64,000 nucleotides of DNA, taken from Epiperipatus broadwayi. Its lineage: Eukaryota > Onychophora > Udeonychophora > Euonychophora > Peripatidae. Below are positions 11,462 to 22,440 of this stretch, in pieces. The translations under genes and the position numbers were made by a program. The stretch is taken from contig JAQFVV010000158.1 of NCBI GenBank assembly GCA_028023455.1, positions 2,492,661 to 2,556,660 on the forward strand, written 5' to 3'. Position 1 is the stretch's first letter. Every line of letters begins with the position of its first letter. The notes under the pieces were generated by a model. The model searched no databases and was not told the origin of the DNA. It saw only the letters and a list, made by a program, of their open reading frames with translations.

Positions 11462-13737
11462 TTGGAAAGACCGGGTCTGCAATAACAAGACTATTATATT
11501 TCTACAGGTAGAAATTATCGAAAAAAGGAATATCATCCAGAGTGTGTTGTTCTATAAAGTTTGATATTTCATTATGCATTTTATATAAAAATAAAGATGT
11601 AAAATTGTAAGTTTATTACTATTATTATTTTTTAGTAAATGTGAATAAGTGAACACACACACAATAAATATACATAATGTGCTCCCGCAAAATATTATTA
11701 ATAATTATATATATATATATATTTAAAAAAAATAATTTATATAAAACATAAGATTCATCATATACATGTTGAGAAAAGGGGGCTTGGAAAAATATATATG
11801 ACTATCATGGTTGAACTTTATTCTGCATTATGATTTAACGATAAACATATACCTGTATGGAAAAATTCCTATATAAATTACAATTAAGCAAAAATTTGAG
11901 AACGAATCATTTATATAAGTTAAAAGCATGCGTATATTCATATAAAATCATCATGACAAAGCATCCCTCCCTCATTAGGGCAAGTGGATAATATAATAGA
12001 AGTAATACATTGTTGCAGATAAAACATAGAAGTACTTTTACAAACTGAATAAAATATTAAAGTTAAGTAAAATATCTCACTTCAAAGTGAAAACTGTAAA
12101 AAATTAACAAAAAAAAAAAAAAAAAATTATCATCAAAACTATTTATGGAAATTTAACTTCTATACAAATATGTATATAAAAATAAACATAACTAGACATT
12201 TTATTACAAATTTTATTAAATAACTTCTTTAATCCTAAGTTATCAACATCACTTCTTAGTCATCATTATTTTTAAAATTGACAATATATTATTGCACTAT
12301 GACAATGCTTTTAATAATCATATTTTTATGACAATTCATAAAATAGATGCATATATTTTATTTGCTTGTACAGATACAGTCTTTTTTTAGTTTAAGTTCT
12401 GCAGTCATTTACTTACATTTTTGTATGCATTACAATACATTATACTCTGTTAGGTTTTACAAGTTTTAAAGTTCATTAACCATTGCCTCAAATGAAAAAA
12501 TTAATGATGATAGTAATGATTCCAAATTGAAAATTTTTTTTTTTGTTTCTCTTGTATGAAAACATGAAAGTGACTGATTTAATAGTGAAAACCAAAGACA
12601 ATGCTAATGTTAGCTGTTTTTTAATAATAAGAATAAAGCAACAATTATAAAATAGTAAAAAATAAATTTGTTATTAGCTGTTTATTCTCCTTAATTTTCT
12701 AGAGTTTCATCTACATGTCATAATAAAATCTTAAGTAAAGATTGAACAAAAAAAAATGTTCTAATAAACAGTAACATATTGTCAGAAAGTATTGATTTTA
12801 CAAGACTAAGAAAAAAAATCCAATGAAAAAAATGACATCAAGGCATTTATTTCAAGTAAAGGATAATTGTACAAATTCAGAAATCAATATCAACTTAAAA
12901 ATGAAGCAATTCACGGTACAATCATTTATAAATTGTATCTTTTGTACTTCATCATCATTAATTTTCATTACAAGAAAAATAAATAAGACAAAATCAATAA
13001 GTTTATTAATTATTTTTGAAAAAAAATGAGTAAAAACATTAACAACTGTGCACTTACAGTTGTATCAATGTGTTTTTTTTTTTCCAAATTACTATTTTCA
13101 TGGTAATTGCTTTTGGTTATTATTCTAATGTAGATAATTTCAAAATAAAAATGTATTATAAGTACACAGAGTTCAGCAGCTATAATAAAGCTTTTTAGAA
13201 TAAATAATGTTATATGAAGACATTCAATAAACACTAGAATGGCAGACAGCTTTGTCGCATACAATTTAGTTAATTTAATTTGCATAATTCTTTCTATAAT
13301 TAATAGTGAAATGGTAAATATTTTTTTATTTAAAAATATTCACTTAGGTGCTTAAACTAACTATAACAACTGCAGTCATGAGCCCCAGAATCTGAAATCT
13401 GATTAATGTTGACATAAGAAAAAAAAAAGAAACTTTACTGAAAATAGTAGGATTGTAAGTGCATTAAAATTTACAAATTAATTTAATTCATGTAACTAAA
13501 AATGTTGTACACCTTGTTTAATTAAAATATTATCATAAATGCATGCATTATAATAATTTCTGTTTTGTTGTTGATAATTTTAGCCATATGCATATTGACT
13601 TCCAAAAAAGAAATTCAAATTAAAAATATAAAAAAGAATTTCAAACCAATTGAAATTAAACAACTAAATAAAAGATTTATTGAACAAGTTTTCATCCAGT
13701 ATTAAGATTTTTTCGGAATATAATTTTCAATAAATCA
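11462..13737. other. AT-rich non-coding stretch
   Basis: No gene is supported. A short (TA)n run lies at about 11705-11722 and an A-run at 12110-12125. Small open frames at 12823-13029 (+) and 13010-13285 (-) overlap and have intron-like composition, so they are not called. Confidence 0.6.
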
Positions 13738-14035
13738 CGTGATGCACTATGGCTTCTCCTTTATCAAAGTCACTAATCTCTTGGTCACTATGCCCAGAAA
13801 AACCTGTTAGCCACCTTATCTTCCTTTTCCATTTTCCACCCTGAGTTTTCCCCATATTTTTCTCTATTCTGCTCCATCTCATTTCCACAACATCATTTTT
13901 GTCCATTCTATGAACTTTATATCTAGATCTTCATCTGTTTCCAAACTCAGTATAAAAACCAAAAACCTACTTTCTGTATAATCACTTTTGCTTATATTTA
14001 TTCTATGACAACTTTATTATTTGTACCCATTCTGC

Positions 14036-14391
14036 TTGTAAGCATTTACACTCAATTAGCAGATGCCTAATATTTTCCATGTCTTCCTTACATAACTACT
14101 AGCGAAGTAAACCACCCACATTCCTCCATTTATGTGTATATTCTCTTGTTGCTAACGATCCTATTCGAGCCTTAAACAGTAAATTAGTTTCCTTGCTATT
14201 ATCGTAAATTACCTCACACCCAATATTCTGTTTATTTCTATATATATATTTAAACTCTTTTTACTCTCCACACTAGTTTTCCATCTCTCCAATTCCATAT
14301 TTTTTATTAATGCATCTATTTTTCTATCCCATTCTTTGCCACTATAACACTCGACAATTCTCTTAACCCAATCATTCCACCTTTTGTACAA
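14036..14391 (-). pseudogene. LINE-a C-terminal zinc-binding region
   Basis: An open frame at 14209-14391 (tryptophan- and lysine-rich, ELERWKTSVESKKSLNIYI) is followed after a frameshift by KARIGSLATREYTHKWRNVG and LCKEDMENIRHLLIEC. The W-N-V then C-x-L-C...E-x3-HLLIEC pattern is the usual RT-associated zinc-binding end of many LINEs. Stops and frameshifts make it non-functional. Confidence 0.55.
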
Positions 14392-15049
14392 CTATATTGA
14401 CAAAAGACTTTATCCAAATCTTCTGCATACTATACTATCTTTCTCTCCCATCTTATTGCCTGTCTTTTATTCATAACCCAATTAAATACTATTTTGTCTT
14501 TTCTCTTATCCATAATTTATAATCTACCAAACATTTTCATTTAGCTTTTTGCATCTCATATAAAAAATATGACCATCACATTTCTTCTTGAATTTCCTCC
14601 TTTGCAATCCACACATCTGCATCTAGTGCATATCTTCCTACTTCTCTTTATACTTTTTCTAAGTAATCTAACACATATTTACTAACACATAATGCACCAT
14701 TATCATAAGTTAATCCTGCTGCTTCCACTCCCTTCCATTACAATTCTTGTTACATCATATTTATTATATAAAAACAGTCTTACTTTCTTTATCAGTCCCT
14801 TTCTTTTCTTTGCTTCATTTATCCATTTTTTCTCCCATTCATCCAAGCAATGCCTTTGACTATACGATGATTCCTAAATAATTTACCTATTCACCACATT
14901 TAAATTTATATCCCACAATAAAAAAAATTTCTCTTCTCTTTCTTTAGCATTTATCATCATTACTTTTGATTTTTCTTCACTAAATTTAATCCCTATCTCT
15001 TTATCCATGCTTGCGCAAGTCTTCATCATAACTTCCACATTAATTCTTA

Positions 15050-15560
15050 TTTTCTATGCACAAGAAGATATCATCAATAAAGAAAAGACCTGATAATGTA
15101 TATACTCCCTTGCCATCTATTAATGGTATCTCTACTCCTTTTCCTAGTCTTTCTATTGCTCTCTCCATTTCTCTCAAATATGATCATATGATGTTTGATG
15201 GTTTAAAAACAAAATAGTGACAACTGCCATTCTTTCCTTAAGTCCCACCCCATTTTTAAATCGTAAGCAATTCGATATTTCCTAATTGATACATATAATA
15301 ATTATTTTCATACAATCTCTTAATAAGATCCAATAATTATTTTCATACAATCTCTTAATAAAATCCAATAAAGCCCCTTTCATTCCCCAAATTTACTAAA
15401 TGTACCCATAATCTATTTCTATTTATTCTATCATATGCTTCTCTGTATCTATAAAACATATATAACTGTCTACCTGTATTCCTACTCATATCTATAAGTT
15501 GTGTGACTACAAATAAACTATCTCTTATCCATTCTAAAATCTCATTGTGTTTCTCCCACT
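15050..15560 (-). pseudogene. LINE-a reverse transcriptase palm, decayed
   Basis: Motif A (YREAYDRINRNRLW) and the catalytic box (FFIDDIFLC) are visible on the minus strand in different frames, about 110 codons apart. Between them lie stops and a 35 bp tandem duplication (15297-15366) that also disrupts the frame. It is inactive. Confidence 0.5.
15297..15366. repeat. 35-bp tandem duplication inside LINE-a
   Basis: Two adjacent 35 bp units (15297-15331 and 15332-15366) starting aataattattttcataca differ at one position (aagatcc/aaaatcc). This is a simple replication-slippage-type duplication. Confidence 0.85.
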
Positions 15561-15659
15561 ATATTATTTTCTTCCATAGATTTTGTCCATTTCCAGCCAC
15601 CATATATGCAAAAACTTTATATAAAACTGGTTTTGTATTACATTCATGTATGTTCTAGC

Positions 15660-16690
15660 TTTAATGTAAGACATATATACTCGTGGATCAATCAGGTTAA
15701 GTCCTCCCTGATTAATTGGTAATTGCAATGTTGAAATTGACAGCCGTCTTGATGTTTCCCCCCCAAATATATTTCTTTGCTATCCTATTTATTTTGTATA
15801 TTGTTTTATTGTATAAATTTACCCAAGGAGCATAGTATCCTAAAATCCCTGTTATTATAGCATTATATATTTTCATTCTTGTAACCTCATAGAGTTATCA
15901 ATGAAAAATTCTTGATTCTTTTGTTTAATTTTCTCAATTATTATTTTATTTAAATAATTGTTCATATTAGTTTTAGACACTTATAATACTATTCCCAAAA
16001 AGACCAATGGAATGGCTTGATAATTGCATGGCATCTTTTTACCTGTAGCCAGTTGCCAAGCTGCGGATTTTATTAGTTCGATATACGAACTTGTTTTTAT
16101 TTGGAAATTTTCTAGAATATTAATGACTAACTGCATATTATAACTATTTTGGAATATTATTATTATATCATCTACAAAAGCAATTACATCTATCTTCACA
16201 CCCAAATGTGGTAGATAAAGACCGAGTACTTGCCCCTCTATATTTTTTACCAAAGAATCTATATAAATAGCAAATAGGAGCGCAGCCAATAATGAGCCCT
16301 GTGGGATTCCCCTCTTTGGCATAAATAAGTTTGATTTTCTCATAATTTTTTTTATTGATATTCCATCATTTTTTATATAGTTTTCAATTGCCTGGATTAG
16401 ATATTTGTGTTTGGGCATTAGGTTATTTAACGCTTCTATCAGGTTTGACCAATTTACCAAATCAAATGCTGACTTGAAATCTATTTATATAGCATAGTAT
16501 TGTGTTAATTTCAATTCTTTAGCATATTTTATTGCTTCCTGGATGATGTGCAGATGTAATTTTATCATTTATCAATTGGTGTAATCTTTTTAATAATATC
16601 GGCCTAATATTTTTGAGTTAGTATCCTCAATTGAAATATGTCTCAGATCATCCATTCTTGGTGTCTGAACTGACACCCTTTTTGAGGCTA
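15660..16690 (-). pseudogene. LINE-b ORF2 reverse transcriptase
   Basis: In order on the minus strand: RHISIEDTNSKILGR (the RPISL...K motif), IDFKSAFDLVNW (motif A), RGIPQGSLLAALLFAIYIDS (the GxPQGS block), VIAFVDDIIIIF (catalytic FVDD), then FLGIVL and, after a frameshift, INQGGLNLIDPRVYMSYIKA (the GGL motif). An in-frame TAA just before motif A plus frameshifts inactivate it. The longest open piece is 15981-16460. The catalytic aspartates are retained. Confidence 0.75.
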
Positions 16691-17296
16691 AAAAATACCT
16701 TATTATTCATGTAGACCATTTAATTCTTTCTTAACACATCTGATTAAAGTATTTTCACATTGCCTGTTTTAATGCATAATCCATTAGCTTGTAAACAGAT
16801 GATGGAATTGAATCATTTGCCAATGTTATTCACATCTTTAGTTTATTAATCTCATGTTCTATTTCATCCATTATTATATATATTCTCTTTGCTCTCCATT
16901 ACAATGCTTTTGTATTTGCTTATATCACATCTATTTTCAACAAATTTTATTTTTAGCTTTTCCAACATATATTCATCTGCATATATTCCTGATGCAAAAC
17001 TGTCTCCATCCTTCTTTATTGCAGCAATACCTTTAGCGTATGATAAGTAAACTTTTGCATAATTAATCATTGGCTTCAATAATTTTCCTAAATTAGGTAT
17101 TAATTTTCTAATTTTCATTGTTGGATTTTCTTGTTGCACTTGTTGATATAGATTACTGTATTCATCCTGTAGTCTATGTATTAATTCTTGATTCGGTCTG
17201 AGACTTGTTAAATCTTGTACTGTTTTTTATATTTCTAATACTCTATATTTTATTTGATTCATTGATAATTTTTCTTTAGATTTTTTCTTGCATAAC

Positions 17297-18092
17297 TCAG
17301 AAAGTTCTTTTTTTTATTTTATACCACACAATACAGGGTGGCAAGCTTGTGCACCTTGTATAGTAGTTTATTATTATTAAAAAATTTGATATTTGATCAG
17401 TTGTAAAGTTAATCTGATAAGTTATATTTCTTTTAATAGAAAATCTATATTCACTTATAATTTGTCTATAATCACTAATCTTTAGCTGCACACTGAGATG
17501 ATCTGTAAAGCCAACCAGTGAAGTTGAAAATTTTGCATTGTTTACATTATGTCCCGAAACAAAAAAATAAATCTATAAGTGATGTGGTCCTACTATTGAA
17601 AAAGGAGTATGCATTGATTGAGTATTTATCTTGCAATGGGTACAAGGACACTTCATTAATTTTATTCTTTAATACTTTTGGAAAGTCTTTATATATATAT
17701 GTACAGTTTAGATCACCACCTAGTATTATTATTTCTGGCTTCTGTAGCAATTTGCTTGGGACATTATGTATCAATTTTACAATGTCCCTCCCTTTTGCCA
17801 TAGAATATATCACAATCAAATAATGCAATAATTTTTGATAAATAAAAGAAATAGCAATATAATTTGTTTGTAAGGTTAATATCTGAATCCTTTTTATTTC
17901 TAAATAATACAAAATTTTGTTTAGTTAAAATTATCTGTTATATACTTGGGCATATTGTGATTTATATTTGTCTGTTAATATAATTACTTCATTCTTTTGT
18001 TGGTATATATATATAATCCATAACTTTTGTACCTTGCTTGAACGATTTATTCCTATAATATTCAGTGTGATTATGTTTAGATTATTATTCAT
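17297..18092 (-). pseudogene. LINE-b ORF2 N-terminus, APE-type endonuclease
   Basis: ORF2 appears to start at the ATG at 18090-18092 (MNNNLNIITLNIIGINR), matching the LN-x-NG-I start of APE-like LINE endonucleases. Downstream are IIILGGDLNC (the GDFN metal/phosphate motif), TSLIDLFF (the S-x-ID motif) and GFTDHLSVQLKI (the SDH catalytic motif, here TDH). The family enzyme nicks target DNA to prime reverse transcription. Pieces lie in different frames, so this copy is dead. The ATG overlaps the end of ORF1 by 8 nt. Confidence 0.65.
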
Positions 18093-19709
18093 GACTTGTA
18101 GATCCGTCCTCTGCTTCGCTTTTTATTGTATCATTTACAACTGTATTGTCAGTCCTTTGTTTCTTATCAGTATACATTATTTCTCTATACTTACACAGCT
18201 CTTGCACTTTCTTTATTTTTGACTGCATGTTATATCTATTTTCTTCAATTCTCTCCATTAGGCTTTGCCTGATGATATCTTTATTGCATAACACCTCAAT
18301 ATCTTTTGGGCATGTAATTTCATCCACATCATTATTACATGTGTCATTTGATCTTAATGACTCTATATGATCAGAGGTTTGCTTCATATTCTCCTCTATG
18401 TTTTGCTCCTCTGTATCACTATCATCTATTTCTTTATTTGCATAGGCTGCTACAATGCTTGCCCAAGTTTTATTTTTATTAGTATTTTATATGTGCTCTA
18501 ATCTATCAAACTTGTCACATTTGAGACAATTCCCAGCTTCGCAATTTGCTGTTGTATGCCCCATTCTATTACCTCTAAAACAGAGTGGAGGACTTCCTTT
18601 TAATATAACTGATATTAGCATTTGATCTTTAATCAATTTATGTGGTAATTGCTCTTTCAAAATTACTTTTTTTAGCTTTATTAATATTTTCCAAGAATTT
18701 GTTAGAATTTGAAATGGTATATCAAAAGTCATTTCCCTTTCCATTTTAATCATCTCTGCATAATTGTTCATTTGTGTTTTAAAGAATTCTTCACTGAAAC
18801 TTGGTGGAGTATGCAATACTCTTCCAAAAACCAAGGGGTTTGGCTCTTTGGATACGTAGTATACTTTATGCTCCTGCACTTCTTTTATTAAGCTTTTTGC
18901 CAACTACTTCTGATTTTTATTAAAGTATTCAATTGATATAAACCCTCTTGCTGGGCAAAATGCAGTGTGTTTTATCATGTCGATCAAATTATGATCGTTA
19001 AGCAATTTAAGGTTTATCTAAAATATATTCCTCATTTTTATCATTTGCTTGTATTATTAAACTAAATATCGAAGTATTCAGTGACATGCAATAATTAAAT
19101 TTTTTTTCCAATAACTATTTAATTGTATAAAAGTTTTCAAAGTAAGCCTACTTTATCATTTAAATCAGTGAATTCGGTTAGATTGTAGTTGCCTTCCATT
19201 TTTTGCTTTTCATCTTTTTTATTCTCTTTCTCATTATATTCTTTTTAGTTTATTTAATGTCACAATTTTAATTTTCAAACAGCCGATCAAAACTTTTTAC
19301 ATTTTTATTGTTGTCCATTTTTCTTTTTTTCCATCTGCCTATAATTTCCCAATTGGCATTATTAATTACTTCAACTTTACTACTTAATTTGGCTGAACTT
19401 CACATTCCATAAACCCCTTAGGTGATGATGTAAAATATCTTACTTTTTTAGTCAATATATTATTTCCCTATCTTCATTTTTTGTAATGTTTAATTTCGGA
19501 TTATTATCTTTTCTTTTTGTTTGCTTACTTTTTGCTCCTTCATTTAGGCATTTTTCTCTATCTGAGCCTCCATTTTTGGCTATTTTAATGCTATTTTTTA
19601 AAATCAGATTACTTTGATTTTTGTCTAAAACATCTTTAACATTTTTTTTTATCTTATTCACCATATCTTCATATATTTTCTTCCCTTTTTTAACCATTGG
19701 CATTTTCAA
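18085..19709 (-). pseudogene. LINE-b ORF1, nucleic-acid-binding protein with zinc knuckle
   Basis: A Lys-rich N-terminus begins at an ATG about 19703 (MPMVKKGKKIYEDM). The best-preserved part (18487-19030, one frame) reads HTAFCPARGFISIEYF, later HTPPSFSEEFFKTQM, and ends in CFRGNRMGHTTANC, a Cys/Gly-His/Cys knuckle whose second Cys is replaced by Asn. A single TAA at 18487 interrupts the frame; the same frame resumes and runs to a stop at 18085-18087. Another TAG precedes 18903. The family role is RNA binding in the retrotransposition particle. Confidence 0.6.
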
Positions 19710-19720
19710 TTCGATCCCAG

Positions 19721-22095
19721 TAAATCTGAAAATCTAAAGCCACAATTAACTCAAAACCTAATGTTAACTCGAGCATGTGCATGTCCCATGTTTCACCATA
19801 ACTAGTAAATGCCATTTGTTAAAATAGTAAATGTTACATTAAGCATCACTGGCAATTTGCAATCATGTGCACAAAACTTTTTAAAGTGTTTTATCTTTCA
19901 GAAAGTGTCAATGTTTCTGGAACTTATGTAAATTATGGTAGCGCATTTCTTCTACAATATGGTTCATAGTCTTCGGCTATTTTTTTCAATTACTGTAAAT
20001 TCTTTTAATATAAATATTACTTCTGATCATGAATAAAAAAAAAAAAAACAATCAGAAAATTGACTAGTACTCAAATGATAGAAGGGACTTTCCTAAAAGA
20101 GAAAGTAGTAAAAAGCAATTTAAATTGTGAAAACAGTATGGCAAAGTCAATCAACTGCAAGATTTTAAAAAAAAATAAGGACAAATTAAAAATAACATAG
20201 ATAGTCAAAGGGATTTTAAATTGAACAATTATCAATATAATATCATAGAGCAAATGGTGGATATCAGAGGTGATTAGTCATGAAAAGATTAAGCAGTTGA
20301 TTGAAGAACTTTTTGCTATATCTCTTAATATAAATACTATTCCTGATAAGAAGTTCATTGACAAAAAAGTATGATTCTCCAGAATCAGAAAAAGAACTGG
20401 ATTGCAAAGCATTACAAGGCATAATAAGGCCCTTAGTAGATAAAAATGCTGCTGAACATCAACTTACAACAAAAAGATCTAAAATCAATGATCTGTGAAG
20501 TTTTATTAGGATATGTAAGACTATATTTTAATTTTATGTTTTATAAAAAAGGAATTTTAGTTTTCATTAAAATATAACTTTACAGTATGTACAGCAATTA
20601 CTTTTATATTTCTATTTTTTATTTTTTTCTGCTTAAATGATAGTTTGGATGGTAACTTTGATATAAGATATGGAATAAAATAGATTATCTCTAAATATAT
20701 GTATATCAATGTAATGTACACTTAACAAATGATATAATAAATGACATTCTGGAATCAAATTCATTTTAGAACACTTTTCACCATATACTCATACTACATG
20801 AATATACAAAAAATTCCTGTAATATATGTATATGTTAATAACATATATAAATAATACATTTTGTTTTATTCATGAATGTCAATATCCATATCAAGGCTTG
20901 GAACTAGATAATGCTAATAGGAGAGGGGAGGGGCTACTGTATTTCTTTTATAATTCTTAAAATCCAATTCATGTCTTTATAAATGGATATTATTCATGTC
21001 CTAAATCATTTGACTAAAAAGCATTGAAAAAACATATATCACACACTCTGACCTCTAACTATCAGAATCCTATAAATTACACATTTCTTATTTTCTTTAA
21101 ATATGAATATTTTTTTATCTAATTTTCTATCCAGTTTACATAAAATGTTACAATCTGCTTATTGTGTTCTGAAGAGGGCTAATTTTTATTCTGCTTTATA
21201 TAAATATAGTGGTCTATTTATTCCATATATATAAGACTTATTCCATTAAACTGTATGAAAGATTCAAATAGAATCAATTACTTCATATTGTTAGATCTTC
21301 TAATTAACAAATTTTATATTATTCAATCTTCATTCTATGTCATTAAATTTTTTTAAGTTTATCTTATACCAAAGATTCTTTTTTTTTAATCATGAAAGTA
21401 CATTTTCTACTATCATTATACATAAGCATTTTATACAAACATAGGTTGTATTCAATTTTACATGTACACATTTCATTTAAATTCTTTTTTTTTAATGCTA
21501 CATTTAAATTCTTCAATAACAATTTGACTGCTTAAGTAGTAATGTAAAACTTATGGCTACTATTACAAATAATTCAAACATGAATATATGCAATTTCTTG
21601 ATGAAGGATCAAATTGTAGATTGTTTTTTCCAAGCTGGTTAATAGAAAGAAAACTTGGGTTTTTCTCAAGGACTATTCCAATAAGAGTAACTTATGGAAG
21701 CTGAAAGTGTGACACATTTTATTTAATTATTGGTGGGAAATATTCAATAGAATTCACAAAAAGTTCAAACACATGTTATTTTCACTTTCAAAACATGATG
21801 ACTTTTATCAAAATGAATAAAATACTTTGTCATCCTTGTGATTTCAAATGTATAGATCAAACAAATCCTTAAATTAATTCAATCTTCATAAATCTAACAA
21901 TGTTTATTGTATCATTAAACAATTAACTAAAAAACAAGCTTTCTTAAAAAATTTGATAAAGACTTTACTCTTTAAATTACTTATTATTATGTAGTATATA
22001 TAAAAAATCAATTCTTAAAACACATATTAACCATTATTTCATAAGATTCAAATAGAAAAAAAAAATGTTTGCATAATATTACTCCTATTGATTGT
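19721..22095. other. AT-rich stretch, presumed LINE-b 5' flank plus unique DNA
   Basis: 19721-19990 is slightly GC-richer and may be 5' UTR of LINE-b, but no boundary or duplication was found. A coding relic at 20050-20505 is listed separately. The rest is AT-rich with no supported gene. Confidence 0.5.
20050..20505 (+). pseudogene. frameshifted coding relic, unidentified
   Basis: Protein-like segments follow one another on the plus strand in changing frames: TQMIEGTFLKEKVVKS, then LNNYQYNIIEQMVDIRG, then EKIKQLIEELFAISLNINTI, and after a shift near 20370 SPESEKELDCKALQGIIRPL ending at a TGA near 20500. Composition (Lys/Glu/Asp-rich helices) differs from the flanks. No family is recognised. 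It may be a transposon ORF or a processed pseudogene. Confidence 0.3.
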
Positions 22096-22440
22096 CTGAA
22101 GATATGTGAGATTGGCATTTTATTTCTAGTTATATATTAGATTATTTCCATCATTTAGTTGAATGGTTAAATATTTTTAGAAAAATTTAAACTTTATACT
22201 TTTCTAAATACATTAAACTATTAAGAATAACACACAGATTAGTATAGCACTCAATGTCAAATAGTATTATTTTCTTGTTTTTAGATGTTGTTATCCTGAG
22301 TAGTAACAATCTGGCAAGGGAATTTGAACTAATGGCATTTAGATACATGAGTCTTGTTTAAGATGATGCTCAAACTAATTAGACTATTTTATCAAAGGCA
22401 AAACCAGTAGAAATTTTACATATTTATCTGACAGTCTTTA
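22096..22440 (-). repeat. FB-T half element, diverged
   Basis: From the left it shows the FB-T tail phrase tctgaagatatgtga, an arm with attatttccatcattta and taacacacaga, and a tRNA-like core on the minus strand: A box TAGTCTAATTAGTTTGAGC at 22368-22386 and B box CATTAGTTCAAATTCCC at 22318-22334. The second arm is absent. Divergence shows it is older than the 10.8 kb copy. Confidence 0.55.

Larger units (their letters stand above)
13738..15600 (-). mobile_element. LINE-a, 5'-truncated decayed LINE
   Basis: The minus strand encodes scattered pieces of a LINE RT and C-terminus in the right order: an RT motif A-like LYMFYRYREAYDRINR (about 15407-15475), a catalytic-box-like FFIDDIFL (about 15065-15090), and a cysteine/histidine end with LCKEDMENIRHLLIEC (about 14041-14090). 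Frames shift several times. The sequence differs from LINE-b next door, so it is a separate insertion from another clade (jockey/I-like by appearance, uncertain). Its 5' limit meets LINE-b somewhere in 15560-15650. Confidence 0.65.
15600..19720 (-). mobile_element. LINE-b, L1/Tx1-like LINE with ORF1 and ORF2
   Basis: This is the most complete LINE of its type here: ORF1 (18085-19709) with a zinc knuckle, then ORF2 with AP-type endonuclease (17297-18092), linker (about 16700-17290) and RT (15660-16690) through the GGL motif. All are on the minus strand and broken by frameshifts and stops. ORF2 loses its C-terminal part where LINE-a begins near 15600, so LINE-a either inserted into it or joined it by recombination. 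Two ORFs with an APE-type endonuclease and a CCHC knuckle in ORF1 fit Tx1/L1-group elements. Confidence 0.75.
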
